This document shows, one piece after another, positions 24,493 through 31,921 of a stretch of DNA of 51,314 bases. Position 1 is the stretch's first letter; the number at the start of each line of letters is the position of its first letter. Source of the DNA: an uncultured Ruminococcus sp. (GTDB taxonomy: Bacteria > Bacillota > Clostridia > Oscillospirales > Ruminococcaceae). The stretch is from NCBI GenBank assembly GCA_937926145.1, contig CALANW010000107.1, positions 1 to 51,314 on the forward strand, written 5' to 3'. A program made the translations under genes and the position numbers. Below the pieces are notes generated by a model, which ran no database searches, had not been told where the DNA came from, and saw only the letters and a program-made list of their open reading frames with translations.

Positions 24493-26559
24493 ATGGGAAG
24501 AATAAATCTACTTCAGAAAGAAACCTCGGAGCTTATTGCCGCAGGTGAAGTTATTGAGCGTCCAAGCTCCGTTATAAAAGAGCTTATCGAAAATTCGATA
24601 GACAGCGGCGCTGATAATATCACTATTGAGATAAAAAACGGCGGCATTTCGTATATACGTATAACCGATAACGGTTGCGGAATGGAACCCGAAGACGTTC
24701 CGATGGCTTTTCTTCGTCACGCGACAAGCAAGATCAGCTCTAAGGAAGACCTTAACAGCATAAATACGCTCGGATTCCGCGGCGAAGCTCTTGCTTCGAT
24801 ATGCGCTGTTGCAAGGGTCGAGGTTCTGACCAAGGTCGCAGGAAGTATGTACGGAACTCACTATATCATAGAGGGTTCGGAAGAAAAACTGAACGAACAG
24901 ACAGGCTGTCCCGACGGTACAACTATAATTATCCGTGATATTTTCTTCAATGTTCCCGCCCGACTTAAATTTCTGAAAAAAGACGTTGCCGAGGGCAATG
25001 CGATATCGGATATAACGAGCAAAATTGCCGTTTCCCACCCTGAAATTGCATTCAAATTCATAAGAAACAACAATCAGGATTTTATTACTCCGGGTGACGG
25101 CGACCTTTATTCTTCGATATACTCCGTTATGGGAAAGGACTTTGCTGAATCACTCATTCCCGTAAAATACAAGCTTAACGGCGTGAAGATAAAAGGCTTC
25201 ACGGTAAAGCCGATAAAAGGCAGACCTAAGCGCAATTTCCAGTATTTCTTCGTGAACGGCAGATATGTCAAGTCTTATACTTGCTCATACGCGCTTGAAG
25301 AAGCTTATCAGAACTGCATAATGGAGGGAAAATTTCCTGCCTGCGTTCTGCTTATGGAAGTTTCGCCCGTGATGCTCGATGTCAATGTTCATCCTGCAAA
25401 AATCGAGGTGCGCTTCAATGATGACAGACTTATCCATGACAGCATTTATTTCTCGGTAAAAACTGCTATACACAATAATTCCGAGCCGATGAACATCGAG
25501 ATAAAGCAGCCGATACCCGATTATACAAAACCGCTTCCCGAAAGCTATAATATCGGCACACAGCTTATGTTCAATACAGAACAGCGAAAGCAAGCCGAAC
25601 CTGCTGCACCCGTTCAGCATTTTTCACAGCCTGAACGTCCCGAACAGCCGCTTCGTGTAAACGAAGTAAGCGATCTTGTCGGCAGGAGAGAGAATGTTCC
25701 CGTTATGGGGATTGCTTCGGTAAACACTTCTAAGCCGACGGGCAGTTATGCAGATTTGCCCTGGGCAACGCCAAAGCCTTCTGTTTCCGAACCAATACCA
25801 CAGAAAAATGTATCTGTTCAGGTCGAATATAATGACTATAAAAATGACAGCTCTCAGACTGAGATACCATATACCGTTGAACCGCCTGAGGATATCCCCG
25901 AACCCAAAATCCCTGATATTCCCGAGCACAGCGGCGGTTACAAATATATAAACGAGCAAGCACCTATCATTGAACAGCCTAAAAAAGAGATTTTCTTCCG
26001 CATCATAGGTGAAGCTTTCAAAGAGTATATCATTGCCGAAGTCGACAAGGAAGTTATCTTCGTTGACAAACACGCGGCTCATGAAAGAATACTCTTTGAA
26101 AAGCTCAAAGCAGGTCAGCAGAATCTCCAGTGTCAGATGATGCTTGAACCGATCGATGTTATGCTTTCAAATGAGGAATATGATGCTCTTGTTCAGAATA
26201 AACAGACAGCATTTGACCTTGGTTTTTCATTTACGGAAAAGCGCAACACTTCCGTCAGCGTAAACGGTATACCTGCAATGCTTGACGGCTGTGACCCTGC
26301 CGATCTTATTATTGAACTGGCAAGCAATTTCAGCAATAACCGCAACAACCCTCTTCCCGTTATTCTCGACGATATGTATCACACTTTTGCCTGCAAAGCC
26401 GCAATCAAAGCTAACGATGAAAACAGTCCCAAGGAGCTTGCTGAGATAGTTCGTACTTTGCTTGAAAATGAAAGTATTCGCTATTGTCCTCACGGCAGAC
26501 CCGTTATGTTTAAGATCACAAAATATGAACTTGATAAACAATTCAGGAGAATCGTTTAA
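24493..26559 (+). CDS. mutL: DNA mismatch repair endonuclease MutL
   Basis: GHKL-type ATPase that links mismatch recognition to strand removal. The 688-residue product has ELIAAGEVIERPSSVIKEL, ITDNGCGM and TLGFRGEALASI at the N-terminus, a long Pro/Glu-rich linker (about 340-500), and a C-terminal dimerisation domain. The endonuclease motif is present as DKHAAHERILFE, with CPHGRP near the end, so it should be a nicking MutL as in organisms without MutH. Its TAA overlaps the miaA ATG by one base. Confidence 0.96.
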   Translation: MGRINLLQKETSELIAAGEVIERPSSVIKELIENSIDSGADNITIEIKNGGISYIRITDNGCGMEPEDVPMAFLRHATSKISSKEDLNSINTLGFRGEALASICAVARVEVLTKVAGSMYGTHYIIEGSEEKLNEQTGCPDGTTIIIRDIFFNVPARLKFLKKDVAEGNAISDITSKIAVSHPEIAFKFIRNNNQDFITPGDGDLYSSIYSVMGKDFAESLIPVKYKLNGVKIKGFTVKPIKGRPKRNFQYFFVNGRYVKSYTCSYALEEAYQNCIMEGKFPACVLLMEVSPVMLDVNVHPAKIEVRFNDDRLIHDSIYFSVKTAIHNNSEPMNIEIKQPIPDYTKPLPESYNIGTQLMFNTEQRKQAEPAAPVQHFSQPERPEQPLRVNEVSDLVGRRENVPVMGIASVNTSKPTGSYADLPWATPKPSVSEPIPQKNVSVQVEYNDYKNDSSQTEIPYTVEPPEDIPEPKIPDIPEHSGGYKYINEQAPIIEQPKKEIFFRIIGEAFKEYIIAEVDKEVIFVDKHAAHERILFEKLKAGQQNLQCQMMLEPIDVMLSNEEYDALVQNKQTAFDLGFSFTEKRNTSVSVNGIPAMLDGCDPADLIIELASNFSNNRNNPLPVILDDMYHTFACKAAIKANDENSPKELAEIVRTLLENESIRYCPHGRPVMFKITKYELDKQFRRIV

Positions 26560-27503
26560 TGGAAAAGAAACAGCCTTTGATCGCGGTCGTAGGTCCGACA
26601 GCTTCGGGAAAAACCGCGGTCGGCATCGAACTTGCAAAAGAATACAACGGTGAAGTCGTTTCAGCCGACTCAATGCAGATATATAAAGGCATGGACATTG
26701 CGACCGCAAAGCCCGATGAAGAAGAGATGCAGGGGATACCTCATCATCTTATAAGCGAGTTAGAGCCTACTTCATCATTCAGTGTTGCGGAATATGTCAA
26801 ACTTGCTCAGCAAAAGATAGAGGATATAGCCGCAAGAGGGAAACTCCCCATACTGGTCGGCGGAACGGGACTTTATGTTTCTTCACTTATAGATAACATA
26901 AACTTCGACAATGCGATAACAGACGGCAGCGTTCGCAGAAAGCTTACAGAAGAAGCTGAGCGCATCGGCAATGAAGCTATGCTTGAAAGGCTTCGCGAAG
27001 TTGACCCCGAGGCCGCCGAAAAGATACCCGCCGCAAATCTTGTCAGAATTATCCGCGCTCTTGAAGTTTATGAGGTAACGGGAATCCCATTCAGCAGACA
27101 TAAGGAACTCAACCGTATGCAGGACAGTCTTTATAATGCGTGTATGATCGGCTTGACTTACAAAGACAGAAGCGTTCTTTATGACAGAATAAACAGACGA
27201 GTGGATATCATGCTCGAAAAAGGTCTTATAGAAGAGTGCCGTGCTGTTTACGAAAACGAAAAACTTGGAACAGCCTGCCAGGCAATTGGTTACAAGGAAT
27301 TTATTCCATATTTTGAGGAAATTAAGCCAAAAGAGGAATGTATTGACAAAATCAAACAATATTCGCGCAATTATGCAAAGCGCCAGCTCACTTGGTTTCG
27401 TCGAGATGAACGAATTCAGTGGGTCGAAATTGAAGAAGATACAGCATTTAGTACAATTATTGCAGAATGTAAAAAAATAGTAGCCAAAACTGAAATTTTG
27501 TGA
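26559..27503 (+). CDS. miaA: tRNA dimethylallyltransferase
   Basis: Transfers dimethylallyl from DMAPP to A37 of tRNAs reading U-starting codons. The 314-residue product has the P-loop VVGPTASGKTAVGIELA, SADSMQIYKGMDIATAKP, and the tRNA-binding HHLISELEP and NYAKRQLTWFRRD blocks. Its substrate comes from the MEP pathway encoded in part upstream (dxr, ispG), and its product is the MiaB substrate. Confidence 0.96.
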   Translation: MEKKQPLIAVVGPTASGKTAVGIELAKEYNGEVVSADSMQIYKGMDIATAKPDEEEMQGIPHHLISELEPTSSFSVAEYVKLAQQKIEDIAARGKLPILVGGTGLYVSSLIDNINFDNAITDGSVRRKLTEEAERIGNEAMLERLREVDPEAAEKIPAANLVRIIRALEVYEVTGIPFSRHKELNRMQDSLYNACMIGLTYKDRSVLYDRINRRVDIMLEKGLIEECRAVYENEKLGTACQAIGYKEFIPYFEEIKPKEECIDKIKQYSRNYAKRQLTWFRRDERIQWVEIEEDTAFSTIIAECKKIVAKTEIL

Positions 27504-27509
27504 TATAAT
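27501..27509 (+). promoter_or_regulatory. extended -10 promoter for hfq
   Basis: TGATATAAT at 27501-27509 fits the TGnTATAAT extended -10 form; no good -35 is present. It overlaps the miaA stop codon and lies 87 bases before the hfq start. Confidence 0.5.
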
Positions 27510-27595
27510 ATACTGTGTGTATGAAATAATCTTTATGCAAGATCGAAAGTTAACAAATCGTTGACCCGTGCGCATGATCCTAAGGAGTGATAGCA

Positions 27596-27826
27596 ATGAA
27601 TAAGAATATGAATTTACAAGACGTTTTTCTCAATCAGGCACGAAAAGATAAGATATATGTTACTTTTATCCTCACGAATGGCTTCCAGTTCAAGGGTATC
27701 GTAAAGGGTTTTGATAACTACACGGTCATTCTTGACTGCGACGGCAAGCAGGAGCTTGTTTTCAAACACGCTATCTCAACGATAGTTCCGAGCAAGCCTA
27801 TCCCGATACTTGATTCCGAACAGTAA
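27596..27826 (+). CDS. hfq: RNA chaperone Hfq
   Basis: Hexameric Sm-like protein that binds small RNAs and mRNAs. The 76-residue product is the short Gram-positive form, with the Sm1 block GFQFKGIVKGFDNYTVIL and the KHAIST Sm2 motif. AAGGAG at 27582-27587 is 8 bases from the ATG at 27596; an in-frame GTG at 27587 overlaps the ribosome binding site and is rejected. The miaA-hfq order is widely conserved. Confidence 0.96.
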   Translation: MNKNMNLQDVFLNQARKDKIYVTFILTNGFQFKGIVKGFDNYTVILDCDGKQELVFKHAISTIVPSKPIPILDSEQ

Positions 27827-27847
27827 TTCTTCATTCGGGAGAGTAAT

Positions 27848-29179
27848 ATGGATACAATTACGGGAAAAGTTCTTGTTCTTATCCTTTCGATCTTTATGCT
27901 CGTTACGGTCTTTCATCAGTTTGTTCAGGTTTTTGAAGATGATTACACGACAGAAACCGCTACGGTCTATTCATCTGCTGAAAAGGTCACTTTCAACGGC
28001 GTTTATGTCAGAAACGAAACCGTCGTCAGCGGTGGCAAAAACGGCGTTCTGAGCTATCCGTCCTCAGACGGAAGCAAAGTTGCCAAAGATTCTGTCGTTG
28101 CGTATGTGTACAGATCCGCAAATGATATTTACATCAATCAACAGATCGAAAACCTCAAAAACGAAGTTGAGATATTGAAAAAAGAACAAAGTCCGGGCAC
28201 GACAGTAGTTGCACAGCCAGAGTTCATTTCAAGTCTTATTGATGAAAAATACCGCACGATCACAACACTCGTCGCAAGAAACGACCTTAGTTCCTTAAGA
28301 TCGGAAAGCGATGATTTCCAAATGCTTATGGGAATTTATCAGATCGTTATCGGCGAAGAAACAGATTACAACGATAGGATAGAACAGCTCGAAAAGCAGA
28401 TAAAGCTTCTCGAGGCAAAGCAGAATAATCCTATTGATATCATAACCGTCCCAAATTCGGGATATTTTATCAGCTATGTTGACGGATATGAAGATATCCT
28501 TTCAACGGACAAGCTTTCTTCCATAACAGCCGATGACATAAAAGAAGTCATAAAAAATGACGGCTACAACGCAGCCAAGGTTTCAAAAAAGGCGGTCGGA
28601 AAGATAGTTGATGACTATGAATGGGATCTTGTAGGAATAGTTAATCCGAAAGACGCATCATTCAATCCCGGAAAAGAAGTCAAGGTAAAGCTTTCATCTA
28701 CACCAGATCTTCTCACAGCGAAGATAGCTGATGTTATCGAAACCGATGACCCCGAGGAATGTGTTATTGTTTTATCATGCGAAAAGCTGAATTTCAACCT
28801 CGTCCAGTACCGCACCGAAAGAGTTGAGATAATCCTCGACGACTTTAACGGTATAAAAGTGCCGAGAGAGGCTGTAAGATTCAACAAAAACAACGAAAAG
28901 GGCGTTTATGTTCTTCTTGGACAGCGAATCGCCTTTAAAAAAGTTGATGTTATATACGAATGTGATGAATATCTCCTGTCTGCAATTACCTCTGATACAA
29001 GCTATATCAGCGTTTATGAAGATATTATCTTAAGCGGTGAGATACCTGCCGAGGTAATGGAACAGGTAACAACAGCAAGTACGGAAGAACAGTCGGATGA
29101 AACGACAACTTCCGAAACAACTGCTACATCTGTTTCGATGACAGAAGAAACTAACGGAGATGAAGCGGCAAATGAATAA
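27848..29179 (+). CDS. HlyD-like membrane adaptor protein, orphan
   Basis: A 443-residue protein with one N-terminal transmembrane helix (about residues 7-27). It then has a lipoyl/barrel-sandwich-like segment (AEKVTFNGVYVRNETVV; DGSKVAKDSVVAYVYRSAND), a coiled-coil hairpin (about 98-200), the second half of the sandwich, and beta-barrel stretches. The C-terminus is a Thr/Ser/Glu-rich tail. This is the layout of HlyD/membrane-fusion adaptors, but no transporter gene is adjacent. It lies between hfq and the yggS-sepF-ylmH-divIVA cluster and overlaps yggS by 8 bases, so a role linked to the division site or envelope is possible but unproven. Confidence 0.75.
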   Translation: MDTITGKVLVLILSIFMLVTVFHQFVQVFEDDYTTETATVYSSAEKVTFNGVYVRNETVVSGGKNGVLSYPSSDGSKVAKDSVVAYVYRSANDIYINQQIENLKNEVEILKKEQSPGTTVVAQPEFISSLIDEKYRTITTLVARNDLSSLRSESDDFQMLMGIYQIVIGEETDYNDRIEQLEKQIKLLEAKQNNPIDIITVPNSGYFISYVDGYEDILSTDKLSSITADDIKEVIKNDGYNAAKVSKKAVGKIVDDYEWDLVGIVNPKDASFNPGKEVKVKLSSTPDLLTAKIADVIETDDPEECVIVLSCEKLNFNLVQYRTERVEIILDDFNGIKVPREAVRFNKNNEKGVYVLLGQRIAFKKVDVIYECDEYLLSAITSDTSYISVYEDIILSGEIPAEVMEQVTTASTEEQSDETTTSETTATSVSMTEETNGDEAANE

Positions 29180-29849
29180 TGATGCTTGTGAAAACTACCG
29201 AAGAGCGCTGTTCAACGTTCAGGAAGCAAAGGCTAAATACCGAAAAAGCGATGAATCCGTACGCCTTATGGCTGTCACGAAAACCGTTCCTGCGGAGATC
29301 GTAAATACGGTCATCGACTGCGGTGCTGATCTTCTTGGTGAGAACAGAGTTCAGGAATATCTTGAAAAAAAAGATATCTACAAGCCTGCCGAAGTCCATT
29401 TTATCGGACATTTGCAGAGCAATAAGATAAAATACATAATAAACTCCGTTGAGTGCATACACTCGGTAGACAGTCTTGACCTTGCAAAAGAAATAAGCAA
29501 GGCTGCCGAAAAGAACGGAAAGGTAATGAAAGTTCTTGCCGAGGTAAATATCGGCGGGGAAGAATCAAAATTCGGAATTTCACCCGAAAAGCTGGACGAG
29601 CTTATATATGGCGTGTCCGAACTTCACGGGATAAAGCTGTGCGGTCTTATGACGATTCCGCCGAAAGGAAACTCCGAAGCCTATTTCGCAAAAATGCAGG
29701 AGCTTTTCTGCGAAATGGGAAACAAAAAAGCAGAAAACGTATCAATGGATATTCTTTCAATGGGAATGTCTGCAGATTACGTTGAAGCCATTAAATATGG
29801 TTCAAATATAGTAAGAATTGGTTCCGGTATTTTTGGTGCCAGAAAATAA
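29172..29849 (+). CDS. PLP homeostasis protein, YggS family
   Basis: PLP-binding protein of the YggS/YlmE/PROSC family that buffers cellular pyridoxal phosphate; no enzyme activity is known. The 225-residue barrel has LMAVTKTVPAEIVNTVIDC with the PLP lysine, GENRVQEYLEK, VHFIGHLQSNKIKYI, and the C-terminal LSMGMSADYVEAIKYGS. An ATG at 29160 abuts GGAG, so the ATG at 29172, 12 bases after GGAG, is preferred. The start overlaps the preceding gene by 8 bases. Confidence 0.93.
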   Translation: MNNDACENYRRALFNVQEAKAKYRKSDESVRLMAVTKTVPAEIVNTVIDCGADLLGENRVQEYLEKKDIYKPAEVHFIGHLQSNKIKYIINSVECIHSVDSLDLAKEISKAAEKNGKVMKVLAEVNIGGEESKFGISPEKLDELIYGVSELHGIKLCGLMTIPPKGNSEAYFAKMQELFCEMGNKKAENVSMDILSMGMSADYVEAIKYGSNIVRIGSGIFGARK

Positions 29850-29865
29850 AGAGAGGATGTAAAAT

Positions 29866-30291
29866 ATGGGATTTCTTGATACTATTAAAGAAGCAATCGG
29901 AATGGGTGCGGAGGACGACGATCGCTCCGATGATTATGTAAACGAACAGCCCAATAATTATGACAGAGATGACGACCCTAAGACAAACAGAGTCGTAAAT
30001 ATCAGCGCAACTGCACAGCTTCAGGTCATTCTTGTAAAGCCTGAGGTTTTTGCCGATACTAAGGAGATCGCTAATCACCTTAACTCCAAGAAGACTGTTG
30101 TACTCAACCTCGAATCCACAACACCTGACGTTACAAGAAGAATTATCGACTTCCTCGGCGGCGTTGCTTATGCAAATGGCGGAAACATCAAGCCTGTTGC
30201 AAACAATACATTCATCATCACACCTTACAATGTTGGATTTGTCGGTGAAGATCTCGTAGGTGAACTCGAAAACAACGGCGTTATCATCTGA
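29866..30291 (+). CDS. sepF: cell division protein SepF
   Basis: FtsZ-binding protein that bundles filaments and anchors them to the membrane in Gram-positives. The 141-residue product has an amphipathic N-terminal helix (MGFLDTIKEAIGMG), an acidic Asp/Asn-rich linker to about residue 42, and the C-terminal SepF domain with VVLNLESTTPDVTRRIIDFL and GGNIKPVANNTFIITP. The TGA overlaps the ylmH ATG. Confidence 0.95.
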   Translation: MGFLDTIKEAIGMGAEDDDRSDDYVNEQPNNYDRDDDPKTNRVVNISATAQLQVILVKPEVFADTKEIANHLNSKKTVVLNLESTTPDVTRRIIDFLGGVAYANGGNIKPVANNTFIITPYNVGFVGEDLVGELENNGVII

Positions 30292-31070
30292 TGAAGCTTC
30301 CGGGTCCATACTTTGACAGACTATCCGATGAGGACAGGCTGTTTGCTTCGCATACCGCGGATATCATTGACATCTGCGAAAGAAAATATATACCGAGATT
30401 TACAGCATTTCTTGACGGAAATCAGGTTGAGATAGCTCGTTCTGTGCTTGGAAACATTGGCTTTGAGGATTTTTGCTTTTACGGCGGGTTTGACGAAGCT
30501 TCAAGATGTATTCTTGGCGTTTTCCCTCCGTATTCCGAGTGTGAATTGTCGGATTTTCCGATAACGGCACTTGAAATAAGATATCGGAGCGAAAGAAAGC
30601 TTTCTCACCGTGATTTTCTCGGTTCATTTATGTCCTGCGGAATAAACAGGAATATGATCGGGGATATCATTGTAAATGACGGACTTACAGTAGCTTTTGT
30701 TTACAATACTATTGCCGATACGATAATTAACGAAGTTAAAAAGATAGGTTCGGAGGGCGTAAAAATAAGTGTGAATCCTTCACCCGAAATAAAGCCCAAC
30801 GAAAGCTTTAAGGAAATTTCGGGAACGGTTTCATCACTTCGTGCAGACTGTGTAATCAGCCTTGCTTTGAAACTGAGCCGTGAAAAAACAGCACAGCTTA
30901 TAAGAAGCGGCAATGTTATGCTCAATTCACGACCCTGCGAATCAGTCAGCAAAGAAATGAACAGCGGTGATGTATTTTCCGCAAGAGGTCACGGCAAATT
31001 TATTTTCAGCAGCATAAACGGCACTACAAAGAAAGACAGAATACATATCACGATAAAGAAATATATTTAA
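30291..31070 (+). CDS. YlmH-family RNA-binding S4-domain protein
   Basis: YlmH family, associated in other Firmicutes with ribosome rescue and encoded next to divIVA. The 259-residue product has an N-terminal region starting KLPGPYFDRLSDEDRLFASH, the YlmH core, and a C-terminal S4 fold in LKLSREKTAQLIRSGNVMLN. It starts inside the sepF stop. A ylmG (YggT-type membrane protein) gene, which often separates sepF and ylmH, is absent here. Confidence 0.9.
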   Translation: MKLPGPYFDRLSDEDRLFASHTADIIDICERKYIPRFTAFLDGNQVEIARSVLGNIGFEDFCFYGGFDEASRCILGVFPPYSECELSDFPITALEIRYRSERKLSHRDFLGSFMSCGINRNMIGDIIVNDGLTVAFVYNTIADTIINEVKKIGSEGVKISVNPSPEIKPNESFKEISGTVSSLRADCVISLALKLSREKTAQLIRSGNVMLNSRPCESVSKEMNSGDVFSARGHGKFIFSSINGTTKKDRIHITIKKYI

Positions 31071-31136
31071 AGGTTTGAATTGTTTCAGACTAAGAATTCT
31101 GTTTTGGACGGAATTCAGAAAGGAATGGTCAAAAAG

Positions 31137-31796
31137 ATGCTTACAGCTAAGGATATCAATAATAAAAAATTTGAACAGACAAGACCCGGCTACAAGCCTG
31201 AAGAAGTTGACGATTTTCTCCGTGAGATCGCACTCCAGATAACTCAGATGCAGAAAGACAAGGAAGAGATCGAAAAGAAGATCGAAGTTCTTGTTGAAAG
31301 CGTAAGAGAATATAAAAAGGACGAAGATGCTCTCAAGGATGCTCTTATCGGCGCACAGAAGCAGGGAAGAGCTGTCGTTCAGGAAGCTCACGAAAATGCC
31401 GACAAGATCATTGCCGAGGCTCATGTCAAGGCAGAGGGAATCATCGGAAATACAAGAGTTCAGCTCGAAAAGGAAAAGCATTGCCTTGCTAAGATGCAGC
31501 AGGAGGTTTCCGATTTCAAGCAGAATCTTCTTACAATGTACAAGGCTCACCTTGAACAGATAACATCTATTCCCGAATTTGAAGATGAGAGCGAAGAAGA
31601 AGCTCCCGCTCCGACAGCTGTCGAAGAAAAGCCTGCTGAGCAGCCAAAGGCTGAGCCTGCTCCCGTAAATATGGAAGCAACAAGAGTTGTTGATACTTCT
31701 TCCGTAAAAAGAGAAAGAACAGGTTTCCCGTTTGAAAGCAACCAGTCAAGCGGCGAAAGCAAATTCGGCAATCTCAAATTCGGTCAGAACAAGTAA
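31137..31796 (+). CDS. divIVA: DivIVA-domain protein
   Basis: Coiled-coil protein that senses negative membrane curvature at poles and septa. The 219-residue product begins with the standard DivIVA N-terminus MLTAKDINNKKFEQTRPGY, then EEVDDFLREI, a long heptad-repeat region to about residue 145, and a Pro/Ala/Glu-rich C-terminus. A longer in-frame reading starts with TTG at 31080. The ATG at 31137 gives the conserved N-terminus and has AAAGGA at 31119-31124, so it is used. Confidence 0.93.
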   Translation: MLTAKDINNKKFEQTRPGYKPEEVDDFLREIALQITQMQKDKEEIEKKIEVLVESVREYKKDEDALKDALIGAQKQGRAVVQEAHENADKIIAEAHVKAEGIIGNTRVQLEKEKHCLAKMQQEVSDFKQNLLTMYKAHLEQITSIPEFEDESEEEAPAPTAVEEKPAEQPKAEPAPVNMEATRVVDTSSVKRERTGFPFESNQSSGESKFGNLKFGQNK

Positions 31797-31804
31797 TCTA
31801 TTTC

Positions 31805-31889
31805 GCAGCACGGTTATATACTGATATCTAATTCCAAAATCAAGCAAAAGCTTAATTATGTTTTTTGGATCTATCGGTAATAGCTGCTG
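31805..31889 (+). other. possible structured leader of ileS, not a T-box
   Basis: TACTGATA (31819-31826) can pair with TATCGGTA (31872-31879), 8 bp with one G-U, and GCAGC (31805-31809) with GCTGC (31883-31887) outside it. The gap of 125 bases is too short for a T-box and lacks the T-box AGGGTGG core. A small AAGC-AAAA-GCTT stem with a TTTTTT run eight bases further on (31861-31866) lies inside, and could be a weak divIVA terminator. Confidence 0.3.
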
Positions 31890-31921
31890 TATTCTACTTT
31901 TAAATAAGGAGATAAAATCAA

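Noticed and set aside
31797..31921. T-box riboswitch before ileS
   Set aside because: The gap is too short and the T-box core sequence is missing.
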